This document shows, piece after piece, positions 43,615 through 53,251 of a DNA stretch of 62,041 nt; position 1 is the stretch's first letter, and each line of letters starts with the position of its first letter. Source of the DNA: JACMMS01 sp043758775 (lineage in GTDB: Bacteria > Pseudomonadota > Gammaproteobacteria > Burkholderiales > Methylophilaceae). The stretch is from the NCBI GenBank assembly GCA_043758775.1, contig JAYVMU010000014.1, forward strand, positions 1 to 62,041, read 5' to 3'. The notes beneath the pieces were generated by a model. That model ran no database searches, was not told the DNA's origin, and saw nothing but the letters and a program-made list of their open reading frames with translations. Made by a program: the position numbers and the translations under genes.

Positions 43615-45459
43615 ATGAATCGCTATCCTATGTGGAAAAACATCCTAGTATTAGTTGCACTAATGCTAGGTCTTTTATACTCCATGCCTAATCTATTTGG
43701 CGAATCGCCAGCGGTGCAAATTACGCCAACTAAATCAACAACTAAATTAGATTCTGCGATGTTGCAAAAGGTAGAAACAGTGCTCACACTTGCTAGTGTA
43801 CCTTATGAAGCTTTGTATTTAGATTCTAGTGGCGTAAAGGTTCGCTTTGCTAATCCGGATACGCAAATTAGAGCAAAAGATGTACTACAAAAGAATTTTG
43901 GTGAAGATTACACCGTAGCGCTTAACTTACTGTCGCGTTCGCCTGGTTGGTTACGAAGCATCGGCGCTTTGCCTATGTATTTAGGCTTGGATTTACGTGG
44001 TGGTGTGCATTTCTTGCTACAAGTGGATATGAAGGCGGCTTTGGATAAAGCGGCTGAGAGTTATACTGGTGATTTCCGCATGTCTTTGCGTAAAGAGGAA
44101 ATCCACTATGTTGGCATTTCACGTGAGGGTCAGATCGTACGAGTGCGCTTTGATACGCAGAATGATCTTGCCAGCGCTAAAAAAATTATTGCTAAGCAGT
44201 TTCCTGATTTAACCTTGGCTGAATCTGATGATGGTAAAGATAAAATTTTAACCGCCAGCATGGGATTAGCTGCCCAAAAGCGTACTCAAGATTTCGCGTT
44301 AAAACAGAACTTACAAACACTGCATAACCGTATTAACGAACTGGGTGTTGCTGATCCTATCGTTCAGCAGCAAGGGCAAGACCGTATCGTGGTGCAATTG
44401 CCAGGCGTGCAGGACACTGCTAAGGCTAAAGAAATCCTGGGCCGTACCGCAACGCTGGAAATCCGCATGGTGGATGAGGACAAAGCGGATATGGCAACGT
44501 TAGAGGCGGCCGCTAAAGGCCAAGTGCCATTTGGTGATGAGTTGTATAAAAATCGTGATGGCCGTCCAATTCTTGTTAAAAAGAGTGTGGTACTGACGGG
44601 TGACCGTATTACTGACGCAGGCCCTGGAATTAACCAACAGAGCGGTGGCAATACGGTCAATGTGACCTTGGATGGTCGCGGCGCAGGCATATTCAAGCAA
44701 GTGACACGTGACAACGTCGGTAAGCGCATGGCGATTCTACTCATTGAAAAAGGCAAGGGTGAAGTGATTACTGCGCCAGTGATTAATGAAGAGATTGGTG
44801 GAGGACGTGTACAAATCTCAGGCATGGCCAGCACGCAAGAAGCGACTGATATTGCATTGCTGCTACGTGCAGGCGCACTTGCTGCACCCATGGAAATTAT
44901 TGAAGAGCGTACTGTTGGGCCAAGTATGGGTGAAGAAAATATCAAACGTGGTGTGCATTCAACTTTATGGGGTTTTGCGGCAATTGCCGTGATGATGATG
45001 CTTTATTACATGATATTTGGTGTTGTTTCAGTGTTGGCGTTAGGTGTTAATTTGTTGTTACTGGTTGCTATTCTCTCCTTGTTGCAAGCTACGCTTACCT
45101 TACCAGGCTTGGCTGCGATTGCATTAGCCTTGGGTATGGCGATTGATGCAAACGTATTGATTAACGAGCGTATCCGTGAAGAGCTGCGTAATGGCAATAC
45201 ACCACAAGCTAGTATTCATGCGGGTTATGATCGTGCTTTCGATACAATTTTAGACTCTAACGTGACGACATTTATTGTGGGTATTATGTTGTTTAGCTTT
45301 GGCACTGGTCCTATACAAGGCTTTGCCATCGTGCATTTGCTCGGCATTATGACGTCGATGTTTAGTGCAGTGTTTGTGTCGCGCGCTATCGTGAATCTAA
45401 TTTATGGCTACCGCCGTAAAGTGACCAAACTTTCTATTGGGCAGATATATAAAGTCTAG
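43615..45459 (+). CDS. secD: Protein translocase subunit SecD
   Basis: The 614-residue protein has one N-terminal helix, a large periplasmic domain with LGLDLRGGVHFLLQVDM and IGGGRVQISG, and five C-terminal helices including LPGLAAIALALGMAIDANVLINERIREELRNG. SecDF uses the proton gradient to pull secreted proteins across the membrane. Confidence 0.97.
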   Translation: MNRYPMWKNILVLVALMLGLLYSMPNLFGESPAVQITPTKSTTKLDSAMLQKVETVLTLASVPYEALYLDSSGVKVRFANPDTQIRAKDVLQKNFGEDYTVALNLLSRSPGWLRSIGALPMYLGLDLRGGVHFLLQVDMKAALDKAAESYTGDFRMSLRKEEIHYVGISREGQIVRVRFDTQNDLASAKKIIAKQFPDLTLAESDDGKDKILTASMGLAAQKRTQDFALKQNLQTLHNRINELGVADPIVQQQGQDRIVVQLPGVQDTAKAKEILGRTATLEIRMVDEDKADMATLEAAAKGQVPFGDELYKNRDGRPILVKKSVVLTGDRITDAGPGINQQSGGNTVNVTLDGRGAGIFKQVTRDNVGKRMAILLIEKGKGEVITAPVINEEIGGGRVQISGMASTQEATDIALLLRAGALAAPMEIIEERTVGPSMGEENIKRGVHSTLWGFAAIAVMMMLYYMIFGVVSVLALGVNLLLLVAILSLLQATLTLPGLAAIALALGMAIDANVLINERIREELRNGNTPQASIHAGYDRAFDTILDSNVTTFIVGIMLFSFGTGPIQGFAIVHLLGIMTSMFSAVFVSRAIVNLIYGYRRKVTKLSIGQIYKV

Positions 45460-45518
45460 TTTTATCAAGCTAGCTAAATCTTAAAAGCCAATTAACTCTT
45501 AGAGTAAAGTCGAATATT

Positions 45519-46472
45519 ATGGAATTATTTAGAATTAAAAAAGATATCCCGTTTATGAGTTATGGTCGTTTAACCACGACTATTTCACTCATTACCTTTG
45601 TGCTAGCCATTATCTTTTTAACCACGCGTGGTCTTAACTTTGGTGTGGACTTCACTGGTGGTACGGTAATGGAAGTCAATTACCCACAAGCGGCTAATGT
45701 TGATAGCATCCGCCATGCTATTGATAGTATCGGGTTAAAAGAAGCTACTGTACAAAACTTCGGTACCAGTCATGATGTATTAATCCGCTTGCCAGCTAAA
45801 ACTGGACTTACTACCGCCAAGCTTTCTGAGGAAGTTTTGGTTGCTTTAAAGGCAGCAGATAGCACAGTAGAAATGCGTCGTGTTGAGTTTGTAGGGCCAC
45901 AAGTGGGTGATGAGCTTTATCAGAAAGGCGCACTAGCCTTATTGTTTGTCTCGTTAGGTGTCGTGGTGTACTTGTGGTTCCGTTTTGAATGGCGTTTTGG
46001 TATTGCGGCAATTATCGCTAATATGCACGATGTAGTGATTATTTTAGGCTTCTTTGCTTTCTTTCAGTGGGAATTCAACCTTACGGTGTTGGCCGCGATT
46101 ATGGCAGTACTAGGATATTCAGTGAATGAATCCGTGGTGGTGTTTGACCGAGTACGTGAAAATTTCCGCAAAATGCGTAAAGCTAGCGTAGTGCATGTGA
46201 TAGATAATGCAATTACCCGCACTATGTCGCGCACCGTGATAACTCACTTAATGACGCAAACTATGGTATGTTCCATGTTGTTTTTTGGTGGCGAGGTGTT
46301 GCATAACTTTGCCTTGGCTTTAACTATTGGTATTCTGTTTGGCATTTATTCTTCGGTCTTGGTGGCATGCCCAATCGCTATGTGGTTAGGTGTTTCACGG
46401 GCTAATTTGGTGGGGGATAGCGAGAAAAAAGAATCGACAAAAGAAAAAGAAGTCATTGAGGCAATGCGATAA
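45519..46472 (+). CDS. secF: Protein translocase subunit SecF
   Basis: The 317-residue partner of SecD has LNFGVDFTGGTVMEV in the periplasmic domain, six helices, and the signature VLAAIMAVLGYSVNESVVVFDRVREN. The C-terminus is a short charged Lys/Glu tail. It lies 59 bp after secD. Confidence 0.97.
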   Translation: MELFRIKKDIPFMSYGRLTTTISLITFVLAIIFLTTRGLNFGVDFTGGTVMEVNYPQAANVDSIRHAIDSIGLKEATVQNFGTSHDVLIRLPAKTGLTTAKLSEEVLVALKAADSTVEMRRVEFVGPQVGDELYQKGALALLFVSLGVVVYLWFRFEWRFGIAAIIANMHDVVIILGFFAFFQWEFNLTVLAAIMAVLGYSVNESVVVFDRVRENFRKMRKASVVHVIDNAITRTMSRTVITHLMTQTMVCSMLFFGGEVLHNFALALTIGILFGIYSSVLVACPIAMWLGVSRANLVGDSEKKESTKEKEVIEAMR

Positions 46473-46489
46473 TATCGACTTTTAATTTT

Positions 46490-46604
46490 TGAGCTCGTCT
46501 TTTTATCTATTTAGAAATGACGAGTTCAAGTTAGTTTTAAACATACTTACTGCACATCAAATACTTCACTTGATACTCAAGCCTGCTAGCGTATACACTA
46601 GCAG
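46490..46604 (+). terminator. Hairpins after secF, probable terminator region
   Basis: TTGAGCTCGTC (46490-46500) pairs with GACGAGTTCAA (46519-46529) with one G-T pair and is followed by GTTAGTTTT. A second hairpin CTGCTAG/CTAGCAG lies at 46583-46604. The first likely ends the tgt-secF unit; the second precedes the CBS-protein gene. Confidence 0.5.
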
Positions 46605-46631
46605 CATCATTAATCTTTAAATCAGACCCCG

Positions 46632-47930
46632 TTGGATAATATTCCCATCTCCGTGCAGATTGGCATTCTTACTACTCTGCTCCTTATCTCAGCTTTCTTC
46701 TCAATCGCTGAAACCAGTTTAATGGCGGTCAATCGTTATCGTCTGCGGCATTTATCTAAACAAGGTCATCGTGGTGCGCGCTTGGCGCTTACCTTACTTC
46801 GCAAAACTGATAAATTATTAGGCGTTATTCTGTTAGGTAATACTTTTTGTATTGCTGCTTCTACTACGCTCACCACTGTTATTAGCGTGAACTTGTTTGG
46901 TGAGGGCGACTGGATTCTGGCTACCAGCACGCTTGCTATTAGTTTTATGATTCTAGTTTTTGGCGAAATCTCGCCTAAAGTCATTGGCGCAGCCAACCCT
47001 GAGAAATGGGCGATTATCACCAGCTATTTGCTTTATCCTTTGCTTAAGATTTTCTATCCGGTGGTATGGCTGGTTAATTTGTTAGTCAGGGCATTTCTGT
47101 GCATATTTTCCATCAAACCTAATTTTGAAGAAGTCGTACATTCGGTGAGTATGGAAGAACTTAAAGGTATCGTCACTGATGCGGGTAGTTATATTCCGAA
47201 AAAACATCGCACCATTCTGCTTAATTTATTCGATTTAGAAAAAATCACGGTAGATGACGTGATGACTGCGCATACACAGGTGGAAACGATAGATTTTGAT
47301 GCGCCGTTGGAAGATATCTTGCAACATGTTTCTAACAGCCACCATACGCGACTACCGGTGAGACAGGGTGACACGGAAGAGATTATTGGTGTCATGCACA
47401 TCCGTAAGGTGATGAATCAATTGCGTAATTACCAAATGCGCGACAATGAATTAGATAATGATTCGGATAAAGAAGTTCTAAAAGAAGCATTAAAGGAAGT
47501 AATCACTGAGCCTTACTTTATCCCGTCTGGTACACCACTCTACATGCAAATGCAGCAATTTCAGGAACATCAACAGCGCATCGCCTTGGTAGTGGATGAG
47601 TATGGTGAATTTAAAGGTTTGGTGACGCTAGAAGATATATTAGAAGAAATCATTGGTGACTTCACTACACAGTCGCCGTCACGCGTGGGTATTTATCGCA
47701 AAGAAGCTGATGGCAGCTGGCTGGTGGATGGTAGCAGCTCATTGCGCGAGCTGAATAAGAAGTTAGGTTTAAGTTTGCCATTAGACGGGCCGCGCACACT
47801 CAATGGTCTGGTGCTAGAGCATTTTGAAGATATTCCAGAGCCCAATACCAGCTTTAGAATTGGTACCCATACACTCGAAATAATCCAGACGCAGGACAGG
47901 ATTGTTAAAAGCGTCAAGATTTTCCCCTAA
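46632..47930 (+). CDS. CNNM/CorC-type transport or hemolysin-C-like protein with CBS domains
   Basis: The 432-residue protein has a DUF21 membrane domain (about 1-180, SAFFSIAETSLMAVNRYRLRHL), two CBS domains (VDDVMTAHTQVETIDFD; YFIPSGTPLYMQMQQF and VDEYGEFKGLVTLEDILEEIIGDF) and a CorC_HlyC C-terminal domain (WLVDGSSSLRELNKKLG). The family is linked to Mg/Co or Na transport; the solute is not fixed. The start is TTG without a strong ribosome-binding site. Confidence 0.88.
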   Translation: MDNIPISVQIGILTTLLLISAFFSIAETSLMAVNRYRLRHLSKQGHRGARLALTLLRKTDKLLGVILLGNTFCIAASTTLTTVISVNLFGEGDWILATSTLAISFMILVFGEISPKVIGAANPEKWAIITSYLLYPLLKIFYPVVWLVNLLVRAFLCIFSIKPNFEEVVHSVSMEELKGIVTDAGSYIPKKHRTILLNLFDLEKITVDDVMTAHTQVETIDFDAPLEDILQHVSNSHHTRLPVRQGDTEEIIGVMHIRKVMNQLRNYQMRDNELDNDSDKEVLKEALKEVITEPYFIPSGTPLYMQMQQFQEHQQRIALVVDEYGEFKGLVTLEDILEEIIGDFTTQSPSRVGIYRKEADGSWLVDGSSSLRELNKKLGLSLPLDGPRTLNGLVLEHFEDIPEPNTSFRIGTHTLEIIQTQDRIVKSVKIFP

Positions 47931-48065
47931 ATTTGCTGGGTAATTTTTAGCAAATTGAGCTAAATGAATAAAAACCTCTAACCCTGCTCATTTTGGACTT
48001 GAATTTTTTAGCATTCGGCTCAAAATAGGCTTAACTTCATACTGAAATTAGTGATTGATTAGCTC

Positions 48066-48374
48066 ATGGCACAAATGCAATTAGGTGATACCGCACTCAA
48101 GCCCAGCGCAGTAAAACCCAAGCTGCCGCCGATGTATAAAGTCATGTTGTTAAATGACGATTACACTCCGATGGAGTTTGTGGTAGAAGTGATAGAACGT
48201 TTTTTTAATAAAGACCGTGAACAAGCGACGCAAATCATGCTCCAAGTACATACAGAGGGTGTGGGTGTATGCGGGGTTTATCCACAAGATATTGCAGAAA
48301 CAAAAATGAATCAGGTATTGAATCTGGCAAAAGAGTATCAACATCCATTGCAATGTGTTGTTGAACCAGCTTGA
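48066..48374 (+). CDS. clpS: ATP-dependent Clp protease adaptor
   Basis: The 102-residue adaptor delivers N-degron substrates to ClpAP. PPMYKVMLLNDDYTPMEFVVEVIERFF is the binding region for bulky N-terminal residues, followed by HTEGVGVCGVYPQDIAETK. It lies upstream of clpA as usual. Confidence 0.96.
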   Translation: MAQMQLGDTALKPSAVKPKLPPMYKVMLLNDDYTPMEFVVEVIERFFNKDREQATQIMLQVHTEGVGVCGVYPQDIAETKMNQVLNLAKEYQHPLQCVVEPA

Positions 48375-48438
48375 GCAATGGATGTGGCGTAGTTGTTGCT
48401 GGTATTTAAAATGTGGTTGTATTAAAAATCGCTTTAAG

Positions 48439-48529
48439 AAATCGCTATGCTGTCATCATGCAAAAACGAAAGATCAAAGCATATTGAATGAATGGACTAG
48501 GAATGAGTGAGCATGCAACGTAGCGATTT
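48439..48529 (+). other. Long-range inverted repeat between clpS and clpA
   Basis: AAATCGCTATG (48439-48449) can pair with CGTAGCGATTT (48519-48529) over 11 positions with one G-T pair, enclosing about 69 nt that hold smaller CATGC/GCATG pairings. It could form a structured leader or weak terminator upstream of clpA. No protein is encoded here. Confidence 0.4.
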
Positions 48530-48560
48530 GCCTGCAAAACGAATTTATTAAGGTGATTTA

Positions 48561-50819
48561 ATGATAGCGCAAGAATTAGAAGTATCCCTACACATGGCCT
48601 TCATGGACGCTAGACAAAAGCGTCATGAACTCATCACTGTTGAGCATTTATTGCTAGCGATGATTGATAATCCAACTGCGGCGGAAGTGTTGCGCGCGTG
48701 TGGTGCCAAATTCGAAGTGTTGCGCAGTGAACTCAATGGTTATATTGAAGAGCATACGCCAACAGTGTCTGGCCAAGATGAGGTTGATACCCAACCTACG
48801 CTAGGCTTTCAACGCGTCATTCAACGTGCTATGTTGCATGTGCAATCTTCAGGGAAAAAAGAAGTCACAGGTGCTAATGTGCTGGTGGCGATCTTTGGTG
48901 AAAAAGATTCGCATGCGGTATTCTTCCTTCAACAACAAGGTATTACGCGTTTAGATATCGTTAACTTTATCTCACATGGTGTTTCTAAAGTGAATGAAGG
49001 CACAGCTAAGCCTGAAGGCGGTGAACAGGAGATTGAGGTTGAAGCAGCTCCTACTGGTGCATTAGAAAGCTTTACGCTGAATTTAAATCTACAAGTTGCC
49101 GCAGGTAAGATAGATCCATTAATCGGTCGTGGCCCGGAATTGGAGCGCGTGATTCAAACCTTATGCCGTCGCCGTAAAAATAACCCACTATTAGTGGGTG
49201 AAGCTGGCGTGGGTAAAACGGCCATTGCTGAAGGCTTAGCGCGTCGCATTGTGGAAAAAGATATTCCCGATGTATTGGCTAATGCGACCGTGTATTCTCT
49301 GGATATGGGTGCATTGTTAGCGGGCACCAAATATCGCGGTGACTTTGAGCAGCGATTAAAGGCGGTCATGAAGCAATTAGCTGAAAAACCCGAAGCGATT
49401 TTGTTTATCGATGAAATCCATACCTTGATTGGCGCAGGTGCGGCGAGTGGCGGCACCTTAGATGCGAGTAATCTGTTGAAACCAGCATTGTCAAACGGCA
49501 CGCTGAAATGCATAGGTGCAACTACATATCAGGAATATCGCGGTATTTTTGAGAAAGACCATGCCTTGTCACGCCGCTTCCAGAAGGTGGATGTGGTAGA
49601 GCCCAGCATTGCAGAAACCATCGAGATTTTAAAAGGTTTGAAATCACGTTTTGAAGACCATCATCATGTGAAATACACTGTGGCTGCGCTTACAACAGCG
49701 GCAGAACTTGCTGCAAAATACATTAATGACCGCCATTTGCCTGATAAGGCGATTGATGTGATTGATGAGGCAGGTGCGGCGCAACGTATATTGCCAAAAT
49801 CTAAACAGAAAAAAGTGATTGGTAATAAAGAGATTGAAGATATCGTGGCAAAAATTGCCCGTATTCCACCCAAAAATATCAACACCGATGATAGAAATGC
49901 ACTTAAAACTTTAGAGCGTGATTTGAAAGCGGTGGTGTTTGGCCAGGATCAAGCGATTGAAACCTTATCATCTGCCATCAAAATGGCACGCAGTGGCTTA
50001 GGCCCTTCGACTAAACCAATTGGTAGCTTCTTATTTAGTGGACCGACTGGTGTGGGTAAAACGGAAGTGGCTAAACAATTGGCTTATACATTAGGCATTG
50101 AATTGGTACGCTTTGATATGTCAGAGTATATGGAACGCCACGCTGTGAGCCGTTTGATTGGTGCGCCACCGGGTTATGTGGGTTTTGAGCAGGGTGGCTT
50201 GATGACCGAAGCGATTACCAAACAACCTTATTGCGTATTGTTGCTGGATGAAATTGAAAAAGCGCATCCGGATATTTTCAATATTTTATTGCAAGTGATG
50301 GATCACGGTACGTTAACGGATAACAATGGCCGCAAAGCTGACTTTAGAAATGTCACGATTATCATGACGACGAATGCAGGTGCGGAAAACTTATCTAAAT
50401 CCAGTATCGGCTTTACTAATAGCAAAGATGCATCTGATGAAACGGCTGATATTAAACGCATGTTTACGCCAGAGTTCCGTAACCGTTTAGATGCGATGGT
50501 ATCGTTTGCACCACTGTCACAAGACATTATTATCCGTGTTGTGGATAAGTTCTTGATTCAATTAGAAGATCAATTGCATGAGAAAAAAGTGGAAGCTAAC
50601 TTCACCGATGCTTTGAAAGCCTATTTGGGTAAAAAAGGTTTCGATCCACAAATGGGTGCGCGCCCGATGGCACGCTTGATTCAGGACACAATTCGTCGTG
50701 CACTTGCGGATGAGTTACTGTTTGGCAAGCTCGCCAATGGTGGACATGTCACCGTGGATATTGATGATAAAGACCAAGTAAAACTCGTATTTGATGTTGA
50801 GGAAGCTGCTGTAGTTTAG
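48561..50819 (+). CDS. clpA: ATP-dependent Clp protease ATP-binding subunit
   Basis: The 752-residue AAA+ unfoldase has an N-domain (1-145), first P-loop GEAGVGKTAIAEGLA and FIDEIHTLIGAG, and second P-loop GPTGVGKTEVAKQLA with LLDEIEKAHPDIFN. IGAPPGYVGFEQGG contains the pore Tyr, and FDPQMGARPMARLI closes the C-domain. It unfolds substrates for ClpP. Confidence 0.97.
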   Translation: MIAQELEVSLHMAFMDARQKRHELITVEHLLLAMIDNPTAAEVLRACGAKFEVLRSELNGYIEEHTPTVSGQDEVDTQPTLGFQRVIQRAMLHVQSSGKKEVTGANVLVAIFGEKDSHAVFFLQQQGITRLDIVNFISHGVSKVNEGTAKPEGGEQEIEVEAAPTGALESFTLNLNLQVAAGKIDPLIGRGPELERVIQTLCRRRKNNPLLVGEAGVGKTAIAEGLARRIVEKDIPDVLANATVYSLDMGALLAGTKYRGDFEQRLKAVMKQLAEKPEAILFIDEIHTLIGAGAASGGTLDASNLLKPALSNGTLKCIGATTYQEYRGIFEKDHALSRRFQKVDVVEPSIAETIEILKGLKSRFEDHHHVKYTVAALTTAAELAAKYINDRHLPDKAIDVIDEAGAAQRILPKSKQKKVIGNKEIEDIVAKIARIPPKNINTDDRNALKTLERDLKAVVFGQDQAIETLSSAIKMARSGLGPSTKPIGSFLFSGPTGVGKTEVAKQLAYTLGIELVRFDMSEYMERHAVSRLIGAPPGYVGFEQGGLMTEAITKQPYCVLLLDEIEKAHPDIFNILLQVMDHGTLTDNNGRKADFRNVTIIMTTNAGAENLSKSSIGFTNSKDASDETADIKRMFTPEFRNRLDAMVSFAPLSQDIIIRVVDKFLIQLEDQLHEKKVEANFTDALKAYLGKKGFDPQMGARPMARLIQDTIRRALADELLFGKLANGGHVTVDIDDKDQVKLVFDVEEAAVV

Positions 50820-50841
50820 TAGCTCAGGTTAAGGTCAAGTG

Positions 50842-50870
50842 AAAAAGGCGCAATTCGTTGCGCCTTTTTT
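50842..50870. terminator. Rho-independent terminator after clpA
   Basis: AAAAAGGCGCAA pairs with TTGCGCCTTTTT around a TTCG tetraloop, with T and A tracts on both sides. It ends clpA and the convergent glutathione transferase gene. Confidence 0.95.
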
Positions 50871-50889
50871 ATTCATCTAAATATTAGGT

Positions 50890-51495
50890 TTAAATCTTTT
50901 GCATCACACTCAAAAATAAATCACTTTCTACTCGTGCTTTCAACCATGCTTTAAGTTTGGGGTAGGGTGCGGTTTCAAACCAAGTAGCATCAACTCCGGC
51001 AAACTGGCGGATAAACGGGAATATAGCGATATCGGCTAGTCCTATTTTTTCACCGGATAGAAAATTATCGTGATTAAGTAAATTATCCAATTTTCGTAAA
51101 AATACTTCACCATCGGCTCTATGTGCCGTCACAGGCTTTTCTGGGAAGTGAATCGCGTATTTATAGCGGTCTAAAGCCTGTTTGAATGTGCCATCATTTT
51201 CGGCAATTAAATTTTCTGCATCATGTGTTAACCAGTGATCTGGGTCATTATTAGCCAAAGCCCAACGCATAATTTGCAAGCTTTCATCAATCACCGTGCT
51301 ATTAGTTAAAGCACTATCTTTTAAAACCAGCACAGGCACCGTGCCTTTGGGCGAAGCTTGCAGCATTGCAGCAGGCTTATTTTTGAGCGATACCTCAATA
51401 ATCTCAATCGCAATGCCTGCGTATTTGAGTGCCATACGCGCGCGCATGGCGTAAGGACAGCGCCTGTAGGAATAAAGAATGGGTAAGTTCATCAT
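50890..51495 (-). CDS. Glutathione S-transferase-family protein
   Basis: The 201-residue protein has a thioredoxin-like N-domain starting ILYSYRRCPYAMRARMAL (Cys13) and KGTVPVLVL with the cis-Pro, then a helical C-domain (FLSGEKIGLADIAIFPFIRQFAGV). The group contains glutaredoxin-like omega/beta-type transferases; substrate unknown. It overlaps nothing and sits 19 bp from pyrD on the same strand. Confidence 0.88.
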   Translation of the reverse strand: MMNLPILYSYRRCPYAMRARMALKYAGIAIEIIEVSLKNKPAAMLQASPKGTVPVLVLKDSALTNSTVIDESLQIMRWALANNDPDHWLTHDAENLIAENDGTFKQALDRYKYAIHFPEKPVTAHRADGEVFLRKLDNLLNHDNFLSGEKIGLADIAIFPFIRQFAGVDATWFETAPYPKLKAWLKARVESDLFLSVMQKI

Positions 51496-51514
51496 CTTGC
51501 CAGTTATTTTGAGC

Positions 51515-52537
51515 TTAACCTAAAGCGCGACAAACCTCTGGCACCAGCGCAGTGCCGCGGTAAATCAGCCCGCTATACACTTGCACCAAGCTAGCGCCTG
51601 CGGCGATTTTTTCAATGGCGTCAGCGCCACTTAAAATGCCGCCTATGCCTATAATCGGCAGTGCACCATCCAGGCGTTTAGATAGTTGCTGAATCACCAC
51701 AGTGGATTTATTCCGCACTGGTGCGCCAGATAAGCCGCCAGTTTCTTTACCATTTAACATGCCAGCAACTGCATCGCGTGCCAGTGTCGTGTTGGTGGCG
51801 ATTACGCCATCTATTTTGTACGTCATCAGTAAATCGGCAATTTCATTCACCTGTGTTTCATCTAAATCAGGTGCGATTTTTAACGCGATAGGCACATAGT
51901 GTCCATACTGTTGCGCAAGCTTTTCTTGCTCAGCTTTTAAGGTGGCGAGCAAGTCGGAAAGCGTATCTTTCTCCTGCAAGGCGCGTAGATTCTTGGTGTT
52001 AGGTGACGAGATATTGACCGTAATGTAGCTGGCATGCGTATAGACTTTTTGCAGACAGATTAAATAATCATCTACCGCGCGTTCGTTCGGCGTATCAAAG
52101 TTTTTGCCAATGTTAATACCTAGCACACCTTTAAACTTAGTGGTTTTTACATTTTCAATTAGGTTATCTACCCCCAAATTGTTAAAGCCAAAACGGTTAA
52201 TAATGCCTTGTGCTTCCGTCACGCGAAATAAGCGCGGCATAGGGTTGCCAGGTTGTGCACGTGGGGTGATAGTACCAATTTCAATAAAGCCGAAGCCTAG
52301 TGTGGCTAAAGCATCAACGTAAGCGCCATTTTTGTCTAAGCCAGCAGCTAAGCCAATCGGATTGGGGAAAGTTAAGCCCATTACCAGCCGTGGCGTACAA
52401 ATAATTGGTCTGGGCAACAGATTCAATAATCCAGTTTTTTCAGCAATTTTCAGGGTTTTTAGCGTGAGATTGTGCGCTTTTTCAGCATCAAGCTGGAATA
52501 ACAACGGCTTCGCAAGTGAGTAGATATTCATCCGCAC
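51515..52537 (-). CDS. pyrD: Dihydroorotate dehydrogenase (quinone), class 2
   Basis: The 340-residue class 2 enzyme oxidises dihydroorotate to orotate with quinone. An N-terminal membrane-associating helix, PNPIGLAAGLDKNG, GFGFIEIGTITPRAQPGNP, the catalytic Ser in VNISSPNTKNLR and GGLSGAPV and IGIGGILSG mark the FMN site. Confidence 0.97.
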   Translation of the reverse strand: MRMNIYSLAKPLLFQLDAEKAHNLTLKTLKIAEKTGLLNLLPRPIICTPRLVMGLTFPNPIGLAAGLDKNGAYVDALATLGFGFIEIGTITPRAQPGNPMPRLFRVTEAQGIINRFGFNNLGVDNLIENVKTTKFKGVLGINIGKNFDTPNERAVDDYLICLQKVYTHASYITVNISSPNTKNLRALQEKDTLSDLLATLKAEQEKLAQQYGHYVPIALKIAPDLDETQVNEIADLLMTYKIDGVIATNTTLARDAVAGMLNGKETGGLSGAPVRNKSTVVIQQLSKRLDGALPIIGIGGILSGADAIEKIAAGASLVQVYSGLIYRGTALVPEVCRALG

Positions 52538-52693
52538 ATTTTACTTTGATATTTGAAATATAAAAAATAATATGACATTGCTATATTCTTAATCTATGGA
52601 CATAGCATTGTGAACTGCCACAGAACAAGCGTATTATCTATGCATTAAATTGCATTGACTAAATTTCTATTCACTAACAGAGGATTAATCATC

Positions 52694-53194
52694 ATGTTTT
52701 CAATGTATGACGCAACAATTCCGCCCTTAAAACGCATTTTAAGTAACCTATCAGTTGTGCTTAAAAAAGCGCAAGACCATGCTGAGGCTAGAAAAATTGA
52801 ACAGGAGGTGTTGATTACAGCGCGTTTGTTTCCTGATATGTACCCACTCAGTCGCCAAGTACAAATTGCAACGGACATGAGCAAAGGTGCGGCGGCGCGC
52901 TTGGCTGCCGTAGAAATCCCTAAGTATGAAGATAACGAAACCACATTTGCTGATTTGCAAGCCCGCATTACTAAAACCATCGGGTTTTTAGATGGTATTA
53001 AATCAGAGCAATTAACAGGCGCTGAAACTCGTGATATTTCAATTACAGTGGGCAAAACAGAGTTGGCGTTTACTGGTCAGCAATATTTGCTTAACTGGGT
53101 TAACCCTAACGTGTATTTTCATGTGACCACAGCTTACGACATATTGCGTCATAACGGTGTGGAGCTTAGCAAGCGGGATTATTTAGGCGGCTAG
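52694..53194 (+). CDS. DUF1993 family protein
   Basis: The 166-residue protein has the DUF1993 (DinB-like helical) pattern: MYDATIPPLKRILSNLSVVLKKA, ARLFPDMYPLSRQVQIATDMSKGAAARLAG-like and FHVTTAYDILRHNGVELSKRDYLG near the C-terminus. The His of NVYFHVTTAYDILRH fits the DinB-like metal site. The ATG at 52694 is used because GAGGA lies 9 nt before it; an upstream TTG adds 13 unlikely residues. Confidence 0.85.
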   Translation: MFSMYDATIPPLKRILSNLSVVLKKAQDHAEARKIEQEVLITARLFPDMYPLSRQVQIATDMSKGAAARLAAVEIPKYEDNETTFADLQARITKTIGFLDGIKSEQLTGAETRDISITVGKTELAFTGQQYLLNWVNPNVYFHVTTAYDILRHNGVELSKRDYLGG

Positions 53195-53251
53195 TTACTT
53201 AACCTTGCCAGGTTTATTACTAGAAACTTACTGACAATGGTGTTTGCATAG

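Noticed and set aside
44364..44945. Long reverse frame of 193 codons inside secD
   Set aside because: It is antisense to an unambiguous secD with no ribosome-binding site or recognisable domain; similar reverse frames inside phoR, prc and the FAD oxidase are also shadows.
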